Notes: generated by a model from the letters alone, not told the origin. A stretch of DNA of 64,000 nucleotides from Anderseniella sp. (GCA_028289645.1 JANQOK010000020.1:106562-170561), one strand, 5' to 3'. Positions 50,659 through 61,071 are shown, counted from the first letter of the stretch. A program made the numbers and translations.

Positions 50659-51540
50659 ATGATGAAAAACAGTTTGCAGCTGTGTGCGACAGCATGTGTG
50701 GTGTTGGCAGTGTCTTTTGCCGGGGCGGCAGACGCCGAGCCGGTTTCCGTGTCGGTTACAACCTCATCGCAATACCAGTACACCACGATCGAGCGTGGTC
50801 AGGCACCAGTGCCTGGCGCCGACGACCTGTCCATGCACAGCGCGATTTCCGAGACCGCGGTCCAGATCGCGCCATACGGCAGCCTGTTTGATTTCCAGGC
50901 AGATGTATCGATTGCCAACAACTGGTTTTCCGGCGATTGGTCCGGCCAGCAGACAACCGACTGGCACTTCGGCATGGCGCTTTACGCGCGTGATGCCAAT
51001 TGGGGTATCCTCGGGGTGGAGGCGGCAATCGGCGACCTCGAGGGCGTATCGGGGCCGTCGGCGAAATCATCTTCCGACCTGCGCCGCATCGGTGTGCGGG
51101 CCGACATTTTCTGGAATGACCATGTTACCTCCATCAACCGGGTCGGGTATGCCGATCTGGAGGGCCCGGTCTATGACATGCACGGCCTGTATGGCAATGC
51201 CGGCGTCAACTGGTACCTGAGCGACAATTTCGCCGCCAAGTTTGACTTTGACTATGCCCTGTTGAGCGTTACCAACCGGCATGAGCTGGAACTCTGGGCG
51301 ACCACTGTAGAGGCGGAGTATCTGGCCGGCCAGGTGTTCGGTACCGACGCGGCCTTGTTTGCCGGAGCGCGCATGTCAGAGTTTGAAACCGGCGGTCCAT
51401 GGTACAACGAGATCCAGGGCTTCGGCGGATTGCGCATGTATTTCGGCAGCGCCGGCAACTTGCGCGAACATCACCGCACCGGACCGCAGGAAAACAACTC
51501 GGCCGTGCTAGAGCGTCTGCCGTTTGCCATGCCGTATTGA
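50659..51540 (+). CDS. Predicted exported beta-barrel protein
   Basis: 293 residues. The Sec signal is MMKNSLQLCATACVVLAVSFAGAADA. The mature part has alternating beta-strands rich in Tyr/Trp/Asp/Gly (RIGVRADIFWNDHVTSINRVGY, MHGLYGNAGVNWYLSDNF), like a porin-type protein without a known family. The start has CGAGGG about 15 bases upstream. It lies alone between the beta-hydroxylase and arfB. Confidence 0.65.
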   Translation: MMKNSLQLCATACVVLAVSFAGAADAEPVSVSVTTSSQYQYTTIERGQAPVPGADDLSMHSAISETAVQIAPYGSLFDFQADVSIANNWFSGDWSGQQTTDWHFGMALYARDANWGILGVEAAIGDLEGVSGPSAKSSSDLRRIGVRADIFWNDHVTSINRVGYADLEGPVYDMHGLYGNAGVNWYLSDNFAAKFDFDYALLSVTNRHELELWATTVEAEYLAGQVFGTDAALFAGARMSEFETGGPWYNEIQGFGGLRMYFGSAGNLREHHRTGPQENNSAVLERLPFAMPY

Positions 51541-51563
51541 CGCGGCCCGCTGCAGCTTACTGC

Positions 51564-51992
51564 TCAGTCCAGCTCAATCCTGCCGCTGCGGTTTTTCTTG
51601 AGGTTGCCACGCTTTGTCTTGGCGTCCAGCCTGCGCTTCTTTGAACCCAGTGTCGGTTTCGTGGCAATGCGCCTGCGCCGGACATGTGCGGCCTGCCTGA
51701 TAATCTCCTTCAGGCGCTCCAGCGCCTCGCGGCGGTTGGCTTCCTGGGTACGATGCCGCCCGGCCACAAGCACGATTTCACCGTCATTCGTCAGCCGGCT
51801 GTCACCGCTGTTGAGAAGCTTGTTGCGCACCCGGTCGGGCAGGGACCGTGACCGGCGAACATCGAACCTCAGTTGTACGGAGGTTGCCACCTTGTTGACG
51901 TTTTGTCCGCCCGGGCCACTGGAGCGGATGAATTTCTCGTCCAGCTCGTCGTCGAAAAGCCAGATACGGTCATTGATCTGAATGCGCGCCAT
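51564..51992 (-). CDS. arfB: Ribosome-rescue peptidyl-tRNA hydrolase ArfB
   Basis: A 142-residue release-factor-like protein. The catalytic GGQ is in RSSGPGGQNVNKVATSVQLRF, followed by the basic C-terminal tail (KKRRLDAKTKRGNLKKNRSGR) that enters the mRNA channel of stalled ribosomes. It frees ribosomes stalled on non-stop mRNA. It is convergent with the barrel protein gene. Confidence 0.93.
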   Translation of the reverse strand: MARIQINDRIWLFDDELDEKFIRSSGPGGQNVNKVATSVQLRFDVRRSRSLPDRVRNKLLNSGDSRLTNDGEIVLVAGRHRTQEANRREALERLKEIIRQAAHVRRRRIATKPTLGSKKRRLDAKTKRGNLKKNRSGRIELD

Positions 51993-52158
51993 GTGATCTC
52001 GCGTTTCTCGTTGCTGAAGTTACGCCAGTGATTGCACGGCTGTCGTGCCCGTGGTGCGCAATCTGACCGGCCTGAGCGTCGTCAGTCAATTGCCATTTCC
52101 TGCTGATAATGTCACTGTTCATGAGAGAGGATTCTCTTGCAAGCCGGGTGGAGATTAA

Positions 52159-53271
52159 ATGAAGCGGTCATTGATTGCGTTGTGCTGCATGGTGCTTCTG
52201 GTCGCATGTGGCGAAGATACAGTGTCTGACAACACTGAGCCGCCGGTACGCGGCCTGAAGACACAATTGATACAGGAAATTGAGGAAACCGTGGTGCGTC
52301 GGTTCCCGAGCGTCCTGCAACCATCCTCAACTTCCGTGCTGTCGTTTGAGATTTCGGGCCGCCTGCAGGAGGTCAGCCTTGATGTCGGCCAGCGGGTCGC
52401 GAAGGGTGATGTCCTTGCTGAGGTCGATCCCAAGTCTCTCGACCTGCAGGTGGAAACAGCAAAGGCAGCCCTGGCGGAAGCAGAGTCCCGAGCCCGCAAC
52501 GCGGCGACCAACCTGCAACGCAAAGAGGAGCTGTTGAAACAGAAGGTCATTGCGCAGGCAGCCCTTGATGAAGCGAAAACCGAGGCCGACACTACCGCGT
52601 CGCAGGTGCTGCAGGCCAAGCGCAGCCTGGATACCGCGCAGGAGAACCTGACCAAGGCGGCATTGATCGCGCCGTTTGACGGTATTCTGAATTCGGTTGA
52701 GGTGCAGTCGTTCACCAATGTGTCGCCGGGGGCACCGGTTGCCACCCTGTATGCGGCAGATGATTTCGAGGCCAGCTTTTCGGTCAGTTTCGAGATCGTA
52801 AACCGGTTGGCGGTTGGCAAGAAGGTCGTTGTGCGCCTGGCTGACAATCCGTCGGTGGTGCTGGCCGGTCATGTCAGCGAACTGGGCGCGCGCGCAGATA
52901 CTGTTTCGTCGTTTCCGGTGGTTGTGAGGCTTGATCAGACAGACCCGTCGATCAAGGCCGGCATGGCTGTCGAAGTGGCCATGGAGTTTACTGTTCCCAG
53001 CGGACAGGGCTTCAGCCTGCCGCTGTCGGTGCTGCCGTTTGACGGCAAGCTGGTCAACGGCAAGACGCCGGAAGACCCCGGCAAGACAACTGTTTTCGTG
53101 TTCGATCCGGACAACAGCACCGTGCACCGCCGCGAAGTCAGCGTGGGCGGTGTCAGGGAAAACTCGATCATCATTGTGGAAGGATTGAAGCTCGGTGAGC
53201 GGGTGGCGGTTGCCGGGGTGTCCTTCCTACGGGAGGGGCAGAAGGTGAAGCTGCTTCCTGATGCCAGGTAG
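52159..53271 (+). CDS. RND efflux periplasmic adaptor (MFP) lipoprotein
   Basis: 370 residues. A lipoprotein signal is seen (MKRSLIALCCMVLLVACGED, lipobox with Cys17). A barrel-sandwich/lipoyl half-motif (LSFEISGRLQEVSLDVGQRV), a long alpha-hairpin of ~90 residues, the matching half-lipoyl motif IAPFDGILNSVEVQ and a beta-barrel follow. It links the RND pump at 53284 to an outer membrane channel. The gene ends 12 bases before the pump. Confidence 0.9.
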   Translation: MKRSLIALCCMVLLVACGEDTVSDNTEPPVRGLKTQLIQEIEETVVRRFPSVLQPSSTSVLSFEISGRLQEVSLDVGQRVAKGDVLAEVDPKSLDLQVETAKAALAEAESRARNAATNLQRKEELLKQKVIAQAALDEAKTEADTTASQVLQAKRSLDTAQENLTKAALIAPFDGILNSVEVQSFTNVSPGAPVATLYAADDFEASFSVSFEIVNRLAVGKKVVVRLADNPSVVLAGHVSELGARADTVSSFPVVVRLDQTDPSIKAGMAVEVAMEFTVPSGQGFSLPLSVLPFDGKLVNGKTPEDPGKTTVFVFDPDNSTVHRREVSVGGVRENSIIIVEGLKLGERVAVAGVSFLREGQKVKLLPDAR

Positions 53272-53283
53272 CAGGAGCCAGGC

Positions 53284-56200
53284 ATGAATTCCCTTACAGC
53301 TCTCGGCATCAACAAGTCTCGCCTCACCATGCTGGTCATGATCGGCCTGCTGGTGCAGGGACTGCTCGTCTATATCAGCATTCCGAAACGCGAGAACCCG
53401 GCAATCACGATCCGCAACGCCCAGGTCACGGCTCAGTTTCCGGGCATGTCTCCCGATCGCATGGAGGATCTGATCGTCGTCCCCATCGAACGCAAGGCAC
53501 GGGAAATCGGGGAGATTGAAGATATCAACACGCTGGTCACAACCGGCAGCACTGTGATCAAGCTGACTACCTATGACAACGTGACGCCGCAGGAGCTGGA
53601 TGCGGTGTTCCAGGACATTCGCAACCGCATGGAGGACGTCAAACCCGATCTTCCCGACGGCACCATAGGGCCGTTTGTGAACACCAATTATGGCGACGTG
53701 GCTATCGCCACGGTTGCGGTAACCGGTGAAGGGTTTTCCTATGCCGACATCAAGTCTTCGTCGGATGACCTGCGCACCCACCTGTATTCGGTGGAAGGGG
53801 TGTCGAAGGTTTCGCTGTATGGTGTTCAGGAAGAACGGGTGTGGCTGGAGATCGATTCCCGCAAGCTGGCGGCTGTGGGCGTTCAGCTGCCGCAGGTGCT
53901 GCAGGATCTGCAGAAGCAGAACGTCATTCTGCCGGCAGGCCAGCTTGATGCAAACGGAACCACCCTGATCCTGGAAGCAAACGGGGACCTTGGCTCGGTT
54001 GACGAGGTCGGAGATATCCTGACCAAGGTCGAGGGCTTGAGCGGCTTTGTCCGCCTCAAGGACCTCATGACCGTGCGGCGCGGCTATGTCGACCCGGCGA
54101 CCAAGCCGGTCTATTTCAATGGCCAGCCTGCCATCATGGTCAGCATTGAGATGTCCGACAGCGAGGACATCCAGCAGATAGGCAAGAGATTGCAGGATGC
54201 CGTCTCTGCCTATGAGCAGAGCCAGCCAATCGGTATCGCATACACGTTCTCCACCTATCAGGAGACCAATGTAACCGCATCGATCAACAGCGCCCTGTCG
54301 AACGTGGTGCAAACATTTGTTGTCGTTGTCCTGGTGTTGTTGATCTTCCTCGGACTGCGGGCCTCCATGATAATTGCCTGCATCGTTCCGTTCACCGTGA
54401 CGTTTGCCCTGGCCGGCATGCGTATTATGGAAATCGACTTGCAGCAGATCTCCATAGCCGCAGTCATCATTTCGCTGGGTCTGCTGGTCGACAACGGTCT
54501 CGTTGTGGTTGAAGACATACAACGCAGGATAGGCGAGGGAGATGAGCCCAAGCAGGCCGCGCTCACTGCTGGAAAGCAGTTTTTCACGCCGTTGGGGGTG
54601 GCATCCATAACGACGGTTTCTGCCTTTGTCCCGATGCTTATCCTGGAAGGCACGGAAGGCGAGTTTGCGTTCTCGCTCGGTGCCGTGGTGGGTGTCATGT
54701 TGCTGGGCTCCTGGCTGACGGCCATGTACATATTGCCGGCCATGAGCGTCTGGTTTGCCAGGAGGAAGGTCGACAAGGCGAAGGGCAAGCAGGGTTTTCT
54801 TGTCCGCCTGTACGGGACCGTAGTTGCCAGGAGCCTGATGTTTGCGCCACTGGTAATACTGCTGACCTATGGGGCTGTTGTGGGCTCCGCGACACTTTTC
54901 TCTGGCGTCAAGCGAGAAATGTTTCCGCTGGCCGAGCGGGCTGAGTACCTTATCTATCTGGATATGCCGAAGGGCACATCGATCAGCCGCACGCGCCAGG
55001 AGGCTCTGGCGGTGGAGAAGTGGCTGCTTGACAGGCAGGCCAACCCCGAAGTTCGCGATACCACGGTGTTCGTTGGCGACGGTGGTCCAAGGTTCTACCT
55101 CGCCCTGAACCCGGCGGATACCAATCCGGCCAGCGCGTTCATCCTGGTCAACACCAACGGGTTTGAAGGCGCGGTCACCGGAGCGAAACGCGCGCAGGAC
55201 TATCTGCTGCAAAACCATCCGGCTGCCCGATTCAAGGTAAAGCGGTTGTCAATGGGCGGCGGTGAGTCAGGCATTGTCGAAGTGGAAATCAGCGGTCCTG
55301 ATGCGGAAAAGCTACTCGACATGGCGCGGCAGGTCGAACTGGGTTTTGCCGACATACCGGGCATTGTCCAGAACGAGAACGACTGGGGCAACAAGAGCCT
55401 CAAGATGATCATCAACATTGCCCAGGACAAGGCCCGCGAGCTGGGTGTCACGTCGGAGGATATCTCCAACATCATGAACACCTTCTTTTCCGGCACGACC
55501 TATTCGACATATCGGGAAGGGACCGAGTCGATCCCGATTGTCGTACGCGCCGGTGAAGGTTTCCGCGACAGTCTTGAGGATCTGGCCAATCTGTCGATTT
55601 CCGCCGGTGGCCGCCTGATTTCACTCGATCAGATCGCGACATTCCAGCCGAGACTTGAGTACTCGCAACTGCGCCGGGAGAACCAGGTGCGCACCATCAA
55701 GATCTTCGGAAAGAGTGACACGCTGGCGGCCAACCAGGTCGTGGAGCGGATGCAGCCGACCCTCGACAGCCTCCCGCTTGGCTCGGAGTACAAACTGAAC
55801 ATTGGCGGTGAAACCGAAAACTCGTCCAAGGTGAACAAGCTCCTGTTGGGCGGCATGCCGGCAGCACTGGGCATCATGCTGGTCGCGCTGATGTTCCAGT
55901 TCAACTCAATCAGGCGGGTGTTGCTGACCTTCATGACCATTCCGCTGATCATCATTGGTGCGCCGATTGCTCTGCTGCTGACTGGTGAGCCGCTGTCGTT
56001 CTTCGCCATCCTGGGCATGATCTCGCTTGCCGGCATCATCATCAACAACGCCATTGTGCTGATAGACCAGATAGACATAGAGCGCGAGACACTCGGTCTG
56101 AAGGAAGCCGTTGTTCAGGCTTCGATGAAACGTGTGACCCCCATCCTGCTCACCTCGCTGACCACCATCCTCGGGCTGATGCCGATGGCGATCAACGGCG

Positions 56201-56343
56201 GTGCTCTGTTTGAACCGATGGCGACCCTGATGATCGGCGGCCTGGCGTTTTCATCCCTGCTGACACTGTTCTTCGTGCCGGGCGGCTACTACCTGTTCTT
56301 CGGAGGACTGTGGCAATCCAAAGACCGCCCTCAGGCAGCCTAA
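53284..56343 (+). CDS. RND efflux transporter permease (AcrB/HAE1 type)
   Basis: 1019 residues with the two-fold RND layout. TM1 is at the N-terminus (LTMLVMIGLLVQGLLVYISIP), followed by a large periplasmic loop and TM2-6 with SLGLLVDNGLVVVEDIQRR in the TM4 region (proton-relay Asp). The second half repeats this with SLAGIIINNAIVLIDQIDIERE. It exports drugs, dyes or lipids by proton antiport. No outer membrane channel gene is nearby. Confidence 0.92.
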   Translation: MNSLTALGINKSRLTMLVMIGLLVQGLLVYISIPKRENPAITIRNAQVTAQFPGMSPDRMEDLIVVPIERKAREIGEIEDINTLVTTGSTVIKLTTYDNVTPQELDAVFQDIRNRMEDVKPDLPDGTIGPFVNTNYGDVAIATVAVTGEGFSYADIKSSSDDLRTHLYSVEGVSKVSLYGVQEERVWLEIDSRKLAAVGVQLPQVLQDLQKQNVILPAGQLDANGTTLILEANGDLGSVDEVGDILTKVEGLSGFVRLKDLMTVRRGYVDPATKPVYFNGQPAIMVSIEMSDSEDIQQIGKRLQDAVSAYEQSQPIGIAYTFSTYQETNVTASINSALSNVVQTFVVVVLVLLIFLGLRASMIIACIVPFTVTFALAGMRIMEIDLQQISIAAVIISLGLLVDNGLVVVEDIQRRIGEGDEPKQAALTAGKQFFTPLGVASITTVSAFVPMLILEGTEGEFAFSLGAVVGVMLLGSWLTAMYILPAMSVWFARRKVDKAKGKQGFLVRLYGTVVARSLMFAPLVILLTYGAVVGSATLFSGVKREMFPLAERAEYLIYLDMPKGTSISRTRQEALAVEKWLLDRQANPEVRDTTVFVGDGGPRFYLALNPADTNPASAFILVNTNGFEGAVTGAKRAQDYLLQNHPAARFKVKRLSMGGGESGIVEVEISGPDAEKLLDMARQVELGFADIPGIVQNENDWGNKSLKMIINIAQDKARELGVTSEDISNIMNTFFSGTTYSTYREGTESIPIVVRAGEGFRDSLEDLANLSISAGGRLISLDQIATFQPRLEYSQLRRENQVRTIKIFGKSDTLAANQVVERMQPTLDSLPLGSEYKLNIGGETENSSKVNKLLLGGMPAALGIMLVALMFQFNSIRRVLLTFMTIPLIIIGAPIALLLTGEPLSFFAILGMISLAGIIINNAIVLIDQIDIERETLGLKEAVVQASMKRVTPILLTSLTTILGLMPMAINGGALFEPMATLMIGGLAFSSLLTLFFVPGGYYLFFGGLWQSKDRPQAA

Positions 56344-56377
56344 TTGATGACTTCTGTTCCGTCCGGCCACTGGTGCA

Positions 56378-57607
56378 TCAAAGACCGGCGAAGTATTGAA
56401 TGATCACGGCATTTGCCAGATCAACAAAGAAGGCGGAGACCAGCGGCAACAGGATGAAGGCCAGCGGCGCCGGACCGTAGCGCTTTGTAACCGACGACAT
56501 GTTGGCAATGGCAGTCGGTGTGGCGCCGAGGGTGAAGCCTGCAAACCCGGCGCTGAGAACCGCAGCTGTGTAGTCTGACCCCATGATGCGGAACACCACC
56601 AGCAAGATCAGCGTGGCAGCGGTGACGGCCTGCAGGACCAGCACCGCGATCAGCGGTCCGCCGAGGCCCGCCAGCGTCCACAACTGCATGCTCATCAGCG
56701 ACATGGCCAGAAACACCGACAGGGAATAGTCGGAGATCACCGACATGGCGTTGGTGCGCGCAGGCCAGGGCAGCCGTGGCAGCAGGTAGGGCAATGTGTT
56801 CGACATGATCACGCCGACCAGCAGGCAGGGGACAAACAGGGGAAGTTTGAGACCGGTTGATTCTATTGCCTGATTTGCAAAGTAGCCCAGTATGATTGCG
56901 ATATTGACCGCGAGCAGGGCGCTCATCAGGCTGATGTGGTTGATTGTGTCAGGCGCCGCTTCGGCTTCGGAATCCAGATCGTAAGGCAGGCCAACCACAT
57001 GGTCACCGGATGGTTTCGCTTGCAGTCGGTTGCGGTCGATCAGCAGTTTCGCAATCGGGCCTCCCATCAGCGCCGCCACGATGAGACCCAGCGTTGCAGC
57101 GGCGATCCCGACTTCTGCGGCGGCTGCAAATCCGGAGCTTTGCGAGATGGTCGGGCCCCAGGCAATCGCCGTGCCGTGCCCGCCGATCAAGGAGGCCGAT
57201 CCGAGCAGCACGCCAACTGGCCTGGGCAGATCAAACAGGATGGTTCCGGCTAGGCCAACTACATTCTGGATGATGATGAACCCGACGGTCAGGCCAACCA
57301 GTATTGCGATTGTACGGCCGCCCGAGATCAGGTCGGCGACACGGGCGTTCAAGCCGATGGTTGCGAAAAATGTCACCAGCAGCACATCGCGGGTCGCCAG
57401 ATCAAAGGTGATCTTCAGGCCTGTGACAGCGAGTATGGCCCAGGTGACGATAGCGATTGCCAGACCACCGGACACCGGTTCGGGAATGTTGTAATTGCGC
57501 AGAAAGCCGATTTTCCGGGTCAGAAACGCGCCCAGGAAAAATACGATCATGCCCAGCGTAACCGACAGGAAATCCGGCACCAGAAAGGCTGTAGCTTCGC
57601 CGTCCAT
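56378..57607 (-). CDS. gltS: Sodium/glutamate symporter GltS family
   Basis: 409 residues, nearly all membrane helices, with two inverted halves. Family elements are FFLGAFLTRKIGFLRNYNIPEPVSGGL, VLLGSASLIGGHGTAIAWGP (reentrant loop of repeat 1) and GAFTLGATPTAIANM-like AGFTLGATPTAIANMSSVTKR (repeat 2). It imports glutamate with Na+. The Na+/glutamate specificity is inferred from the family. It is alone between the RND pump and yghU. Confidence 0.9.
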   Translation of the reverse strand: MDGEATAFLVPDFLSVTLGMIVFFLGAFLTRKIGFLRNYNIPEPVSGGLAIAIVTWAILAVTGLKITFDLATRDVLLVTFFATIGLNARVADLISGGRTIAILVGLTVGFIIIQNVVGLAGTILFDLPRPVGVLLGSASLIGGHGTAIAWGPTISQSSGFAAAAEVGIAAATLGLIVAALMGGPIAKLLIDRNRLQAKPSGDHVVGLPYDLDSEAEAAPDTINHISLMSALLAVNIAIILGYFANQAIESTGLKLPLFVPCLLVGVIMSNTLPYLLPRLPWPARTNAMSVISDYSLSVFLAMSLMSMQLWTLAGLGGPLIAVLVLQAVTAATLILLVVFRIMGSDYTAAVLSAGFAGFTLGATPTAIANMSSVTKRYGPAPLAFILLPLVSAFFVDLANAVIIQYFAGL

Positions 57608-57706
57608 TCCGACTTACCCATCCGCTAGACAAACACACCAATTCCGGCAACCAGTATGGCCAGTTTTGCAACACCCACAATGGATAGCCAGCAGGTGATC
57701 GGCAGC

Positions 57707-58579
57707 TTACCCGGCCGCTTCCAGCTTGTCCTGCGTTCTGGTCTCGAAGTCGCTGGCGTCGTGGCGTTCGTGCAACTGCTGGTCGGGCCGGCCTGAAACA
57801 CGGTTCACTATTCGGCCGCGCTTTACCGCCGGGCGTACAGCGATCTCGTTGTTCCAGCGCAGGACATTGGCGTATTCATGGGTGCTCAGAAACTCGGCTG
57901 CCGAATACACCCGGTTGGAAACCAGCGCACCGTACCAAGGCCAGATGGCCATATCGGCGATCGTGTAGTCATCGCCGCACATGAACTGGTTGTCGGCCAG
58001 GTGCCGGTCGAGCACGTCAAGCTGGCGCTTGACTTCCATGGCATAGCGGTCGATCGGATATTCGAACTTTGTCGGCGAGTAAGAGTAGAAATGGCCGAAC
58101 CCGCCACCGAGATAGGGCGCGCTGCCCATCTGCCAGAACAGCCATGACAGGCATTCGGTTCTTTCCGGAATCTCGGTTGGCAGGAAAGCGCCGAATTTCT
58201 CAGCCAGGTACATCAGGATGGCGCCGGACTCAAACACCCGTGTCGGTGTCGGTGTGCTGTGATCCATCAGGGCAGGGATCTTGGAGTTCGGGTTGATTTC
58301 GACAAACCCGCTGCCGAACTGATCGCCCTTGCGGATCCTGATCAGATGCGCGTCGTATTCGGCACCTGCGTGACCGAGAGCCAGTAGCTCTTCCAGCATT
58401 ACCGTGACTTTCACGCCATTGGGAGTGGCCAGTGAATACAGTTGCAGCGGGTGCTTGCCGACAGGCAGGTCCTTGTCATGGGTGGCACCGGCGGTAGGCC
58501 GGTTCAACTGCCCCCACTGGCCTCCCATGTCTCCCTTCCATTTCCAGACTTTCGGCGGCGTGTAAACAGGATCGGTCAT
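57707..58579 (-). CDS. yghU: Glutathione-dependent disulfide-bond oxidoreductase YghU
   Basis: A 290-residue Nu-class glutathione transferase. The N-terminal extension KVWKWKGDMGGQWGQLNRPTAG is the YghU/YfcG-group signature, followed by the thioredoxin-like HPLQLYSLATPNGVKVTVMLEEL and the GSH-site FVEINPNSKIPALMDHS and FESGAILMYLAEKFG. It reduces small disulfides with glutathione. It ends 100 bases from the gltS start. Confidence 0.94.
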   Translation of the reverse strand: MTDPVYTPPKVWKWKGDMGGQWGQLNRPTAGATHDKDLPVGKHPLQLYSLATPNGVKVTVMLEELLALGHAGAEYDAHLIRIRKGDQFGSGFVEINPNSKIPALMDHSTPTPTRVFESGAILMYLAEKFGAFLPTEIPERTECLSWLFWQMGSAPYLGGGFGHFYSYSPTKFEYPIDRYAMEVKRQLDVLDRHLADNQFMCGDDYTIADMAIWPWYGALVSNRVYSAAEFLSTHEYANVLRWNNEIAVRPAVKRGRIVNRVSGRPDQQLHERHDASDFETRTQDKLEAAG

Positions 58580-58838
58580 GGTCAGCTTTCACATTGTTTG
58601 GGACTGTATGTTGGTGATGGTTTGGTAACACGATGAGACTTGACTGAATACCGTGGCAGGGAGGTCAATCAGGTCCTTGCGGTAAATATCGACCGTGCCG
58701 GCCGTAACATCTGCGTGAGTGTCACGGAGACAGGCTGGCGCTTGGCCCTGTGGCGGAGTGCGGCCTCGACACGCGCTCCAAGCAGACGGCACTGTCACAT
58801 CCGCAGCCGGCACGCTGCTGGAGTGAGACGCAACACAA

Positions 58839-59918
58839 TCACTCCGCCGCCATCTGATAACCGGGCGTTGAATGAGACAAGGCCACTTCCTCATCGGTCA
58901 TGTAGTCCGGCACGGCTTCAAACAGCGGCGACGACAGATAGCGTTCGCCGGTGTCCGGCAGCATGCACAGGATCACTGTTCCTTCCGGCGCCTTTTCCGC
59001 GATCTGCACCGCGATGGCGAAGGTGGAGCCGCCCGACACACCGGTGAAGATGCCTTCCTGCTGAGCCAGCTTGCGCGACCATTCCATGCCGACCGGCCCG
59101 GCGACCGGGATCAGGTCATCGTAGTACTCGCCGTCAATGGCTTCCTGCAGCACGAGCGGGATGAAATCCGGCGTCCAGCCCTGGATCGGGTGCGGTTCAA
59201 ACGCCGGGTGGCTGTGCGCCGGCTGGCCGGTTTCGTTGCGGCCCTGCGCCGTACCGGAGCCGATAAGCTGGGCGTTGGCCGGCTCGGACAGGATGATCTT
59301 GGTGTCAGGTCGTTCATTGCGCAGGACCCGTCCGATGCCGGAAACGGTGCCGCCGGTGCCGTAGCCGGTCACGAGATAGTCGAGACGCTCGCCGTCGAAG
59401 TCGGCCATGATCTCGCACGCTGTGGTGTTTTCATGGATTTTTGCGTTGGCATCGGTTTCAAACTGGCTGGCCAGAAACCAGCCGTTCGCGTTGGCCAGCT
59501 CCACTGCTTTGTTGAACATGCCGAAGCCTTTCTCGGCCTTCGGTGTCAGGACGACCTTGGCGCCGAGAAACCGCATCAGCTTGCGCCGCTCGATTGAGAA
59601 ACTCTCCGCCATTGTGACCACCAGCGGATAGCCTTTCGCGGCACACACCATGGCCAGGCCAATGCCGGTATTGCCGCTGGTCGCCTCGACAACCGTCTGG
59701 CCCGGCTTCAATGCGCCGGAGCGTTCTGCTTCTTCTATAATCGAGACCGCCAGCCGGTCCTTAACCGACGCTGCCGGGTTGAAGGCCTCAGCCTTTACAT
59801 AAAGCCTGACACCTTCCGGGGCGAGCCGGTTGATACGCACGCAGGGCGTATCGCCGATAGTGTCCAGTATGTTGTCATACAATTGGCCGCGGCCCTTGGT
59901 CGTGCGCGATGATGTCAT
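58839..59918 (-). CDS. cysK: Cysteine synthase A (O-acetylserine sulfhydrylase)
   Basis: A 359-residue PLP enzyme forming cysteine from O-acetylserine and sulfide. The PLP lysine is in FNPAASVKDRLA, the substrate loop is VEATSGNTGIGLAM and the phosphate cradle GYGTGGTVSGIGRV. The C-terminus runs ~35 residues longer than typical CysK. The frame extends upstream to 60038, but MTSSRTTKGRGQLYDNIL at 59918 (GAGAG 12 bases upstream) fits the family. It could also be a cystathionine beta-synthase-like paralogue. It uses the sulfide made by the cysI/cysH operon. Confidence 0.9.
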   Translation of the reverse strand: MTSSRTTKGRGQLYDNILDTIGDTPCVRINRLAPEGVRLYVKAEAFNPAASVKDRLAVSIIEEAERSGALKPGQTVVEATSGNTGIGLAMVCAAKGYPLVVTMAESFSIERRKLMRFLGAKVVLTPKAEKGFGMFNKAVELANANGWFLASQFETDANAKIHENTTACEIMADFDGERLDYLVTGYGTGGTVSGIGRVLRNERPDTKIILSEPANAQLIGSGTAQGRNETGQPAHSHPAFEPHPIQGWTPDFIPLVLQEAIDGEYYDDLIPVAGPVGMEWSRKLAQQEGIFTGVSGGSTFAIAVQIAEKAPEGTVILCMLPDTGERYLSSPLFEAVPDYMTDEEVALSHSTPGYQMAAE

Positions 59919-60102
59919 GGATTGCAACTCTCGAAACGGGGTTGGGGTATTGTCTGATGATGATCCTACCAGCCCTGCTGTGCAACGCAATGTGGAAACA
60001 TCGAGTGCATCGCAGAGTTGCACCCGATGCGTTTGCATGTTTTTGACGTTTCGCTTACTGCTCTAGTGTTCTCCCGACCAAGATTAGCCGGACGGCTCGT
60101 GC

Positions 60103-61071
60103 ATGCTGCAAATACTGGGTCTGATACTGCCGCTGTTCGGCTTGATCGTGATCGGTTTCGTAACGGCACGCATCACCCGGCAACCCCTTGAAGCCGCCGG
60201 CTGGCTCAATACCTTCATTATCTACATCGCGCTGCCGGCCCTGTTCTTCAAATTGCTGTCCAAGACGCCGGTGGAGCAGCTCGCCAGCTGGGAGTTCATC
60301 GCCTCCAACATCCTGGTGACCTACGGGATTTTCATTTTCACCTTTGTGCTTGGCCTTGTCGCCAGCCGTGGCAATATTGCCGAAGGCACCATACAGGGTC
60401 TTGCCGGGGCCTATGGCAATATCGGTTACATGGGGCCGGCCATTGCCATACTGGCGTTGGGTGAAAAGGCCGCGATACCGGTCGCGATCATATTCTGTTT
60501 TGAAAACATCCTGCACTTCGCCCTGGCGCCGGCCCTGATGGCAGTGTCGGGAAAGCAGAAACAGTCTGCCGGCCGGCTGTTTGTGGACGTTGTTCGGAAA
60601 ATTGTGTTTCACCCGTTTATCATTGCAACCGCCGTCGGTGTCTCCTTTGCCATACTGGAGTTGCCGGCACCGGAGCCAATGCAGCGCCTGATCGATTATC
60701 TGGCCCAGGCGGCTGCCCCGTGCGCCCTGTTTGCCATGGGGGTGACACTGGCCCTGCGTCCACTCAAGCGGATGCCGCTGGCGCTGGGCTATATCGTGCC
60801 TATCAAGCTGATTGTGCACCCAGCCGCCATGTATGTCGTGCTGAGCTATGTTGATGATTTCGATCCGGTCTGGGTGTTTGCTGCGGTGCTGCTGGCATCG
60901 CTGCCGACAGCGACCAACGTGTTTGTCATGGCGCAGCAATACGGCGTCTGGGTTGAGCGGGCGACCGCGTGCGTGCTGGTCACGACGGCTGCATCAGTGC
61001 TAACGGTTTCCGCGCTCCTCTATGCAGTGACAACCGGACAATTGCCAGCCGACTGGTGGCCTGCCCGGTAG
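60103..61071 (+). CDS. AEC family transporter
   Basis: 322 residues with ten predicted membrane helices in two halves, of the auxin efflux carrier family. Features include the N-terminal MLQILGLILPLFGLIVIGF, the GAYGNIGYMGPAIAI turn with the conserved Asn-Xaa-Gly, and the matching SLPTATNVFVMAQQYG in the second half. Bacterial members export malate or other organic acids. The substrate is unknown. Confidence 0.85.
   Translation: MLQILGLILPLFGLIVIGFVTARITRQPLEAAGWLNTFIIYIALPALFFKLLSKTPVEQLASWEFIASNILVTYGIFIFTFVLGLVASRGNIAEGTIQGLAGAYGNIGYMGPAIAILALGEKAAIPVAIIFCFENILHFALAPALMAVSGKQKQSAGRLFVDVVRKIVFHPFIIATAVGVSFAILELPAPEPMQRLIDYLAQAAAPCALFAMGVTLALRPLKRMPLALGYIVPIKLIVHPAAMYVVLSYVDDFDPVWVFAAVLLASLPTATNVFVMAQQYGVWVERATACVLVTTAASVLTVSALLYAVTTGQLPADWWPAR

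Noticed and set aside
53227-55218. 663-codon minus-strand open frame across the RND permease
   Set aside because: It is antisense to a complete AcrB-type gene and reads as His/Gln/Arg-rich sequence typical of a reversed coding strand.
52159-56343. The RND pump as secretion system for the RTX protein
   Set aside because: RTX proteins use ABC-type (type I) exporters; an RND permease with a lipoprotein adaptor exports small molecules.
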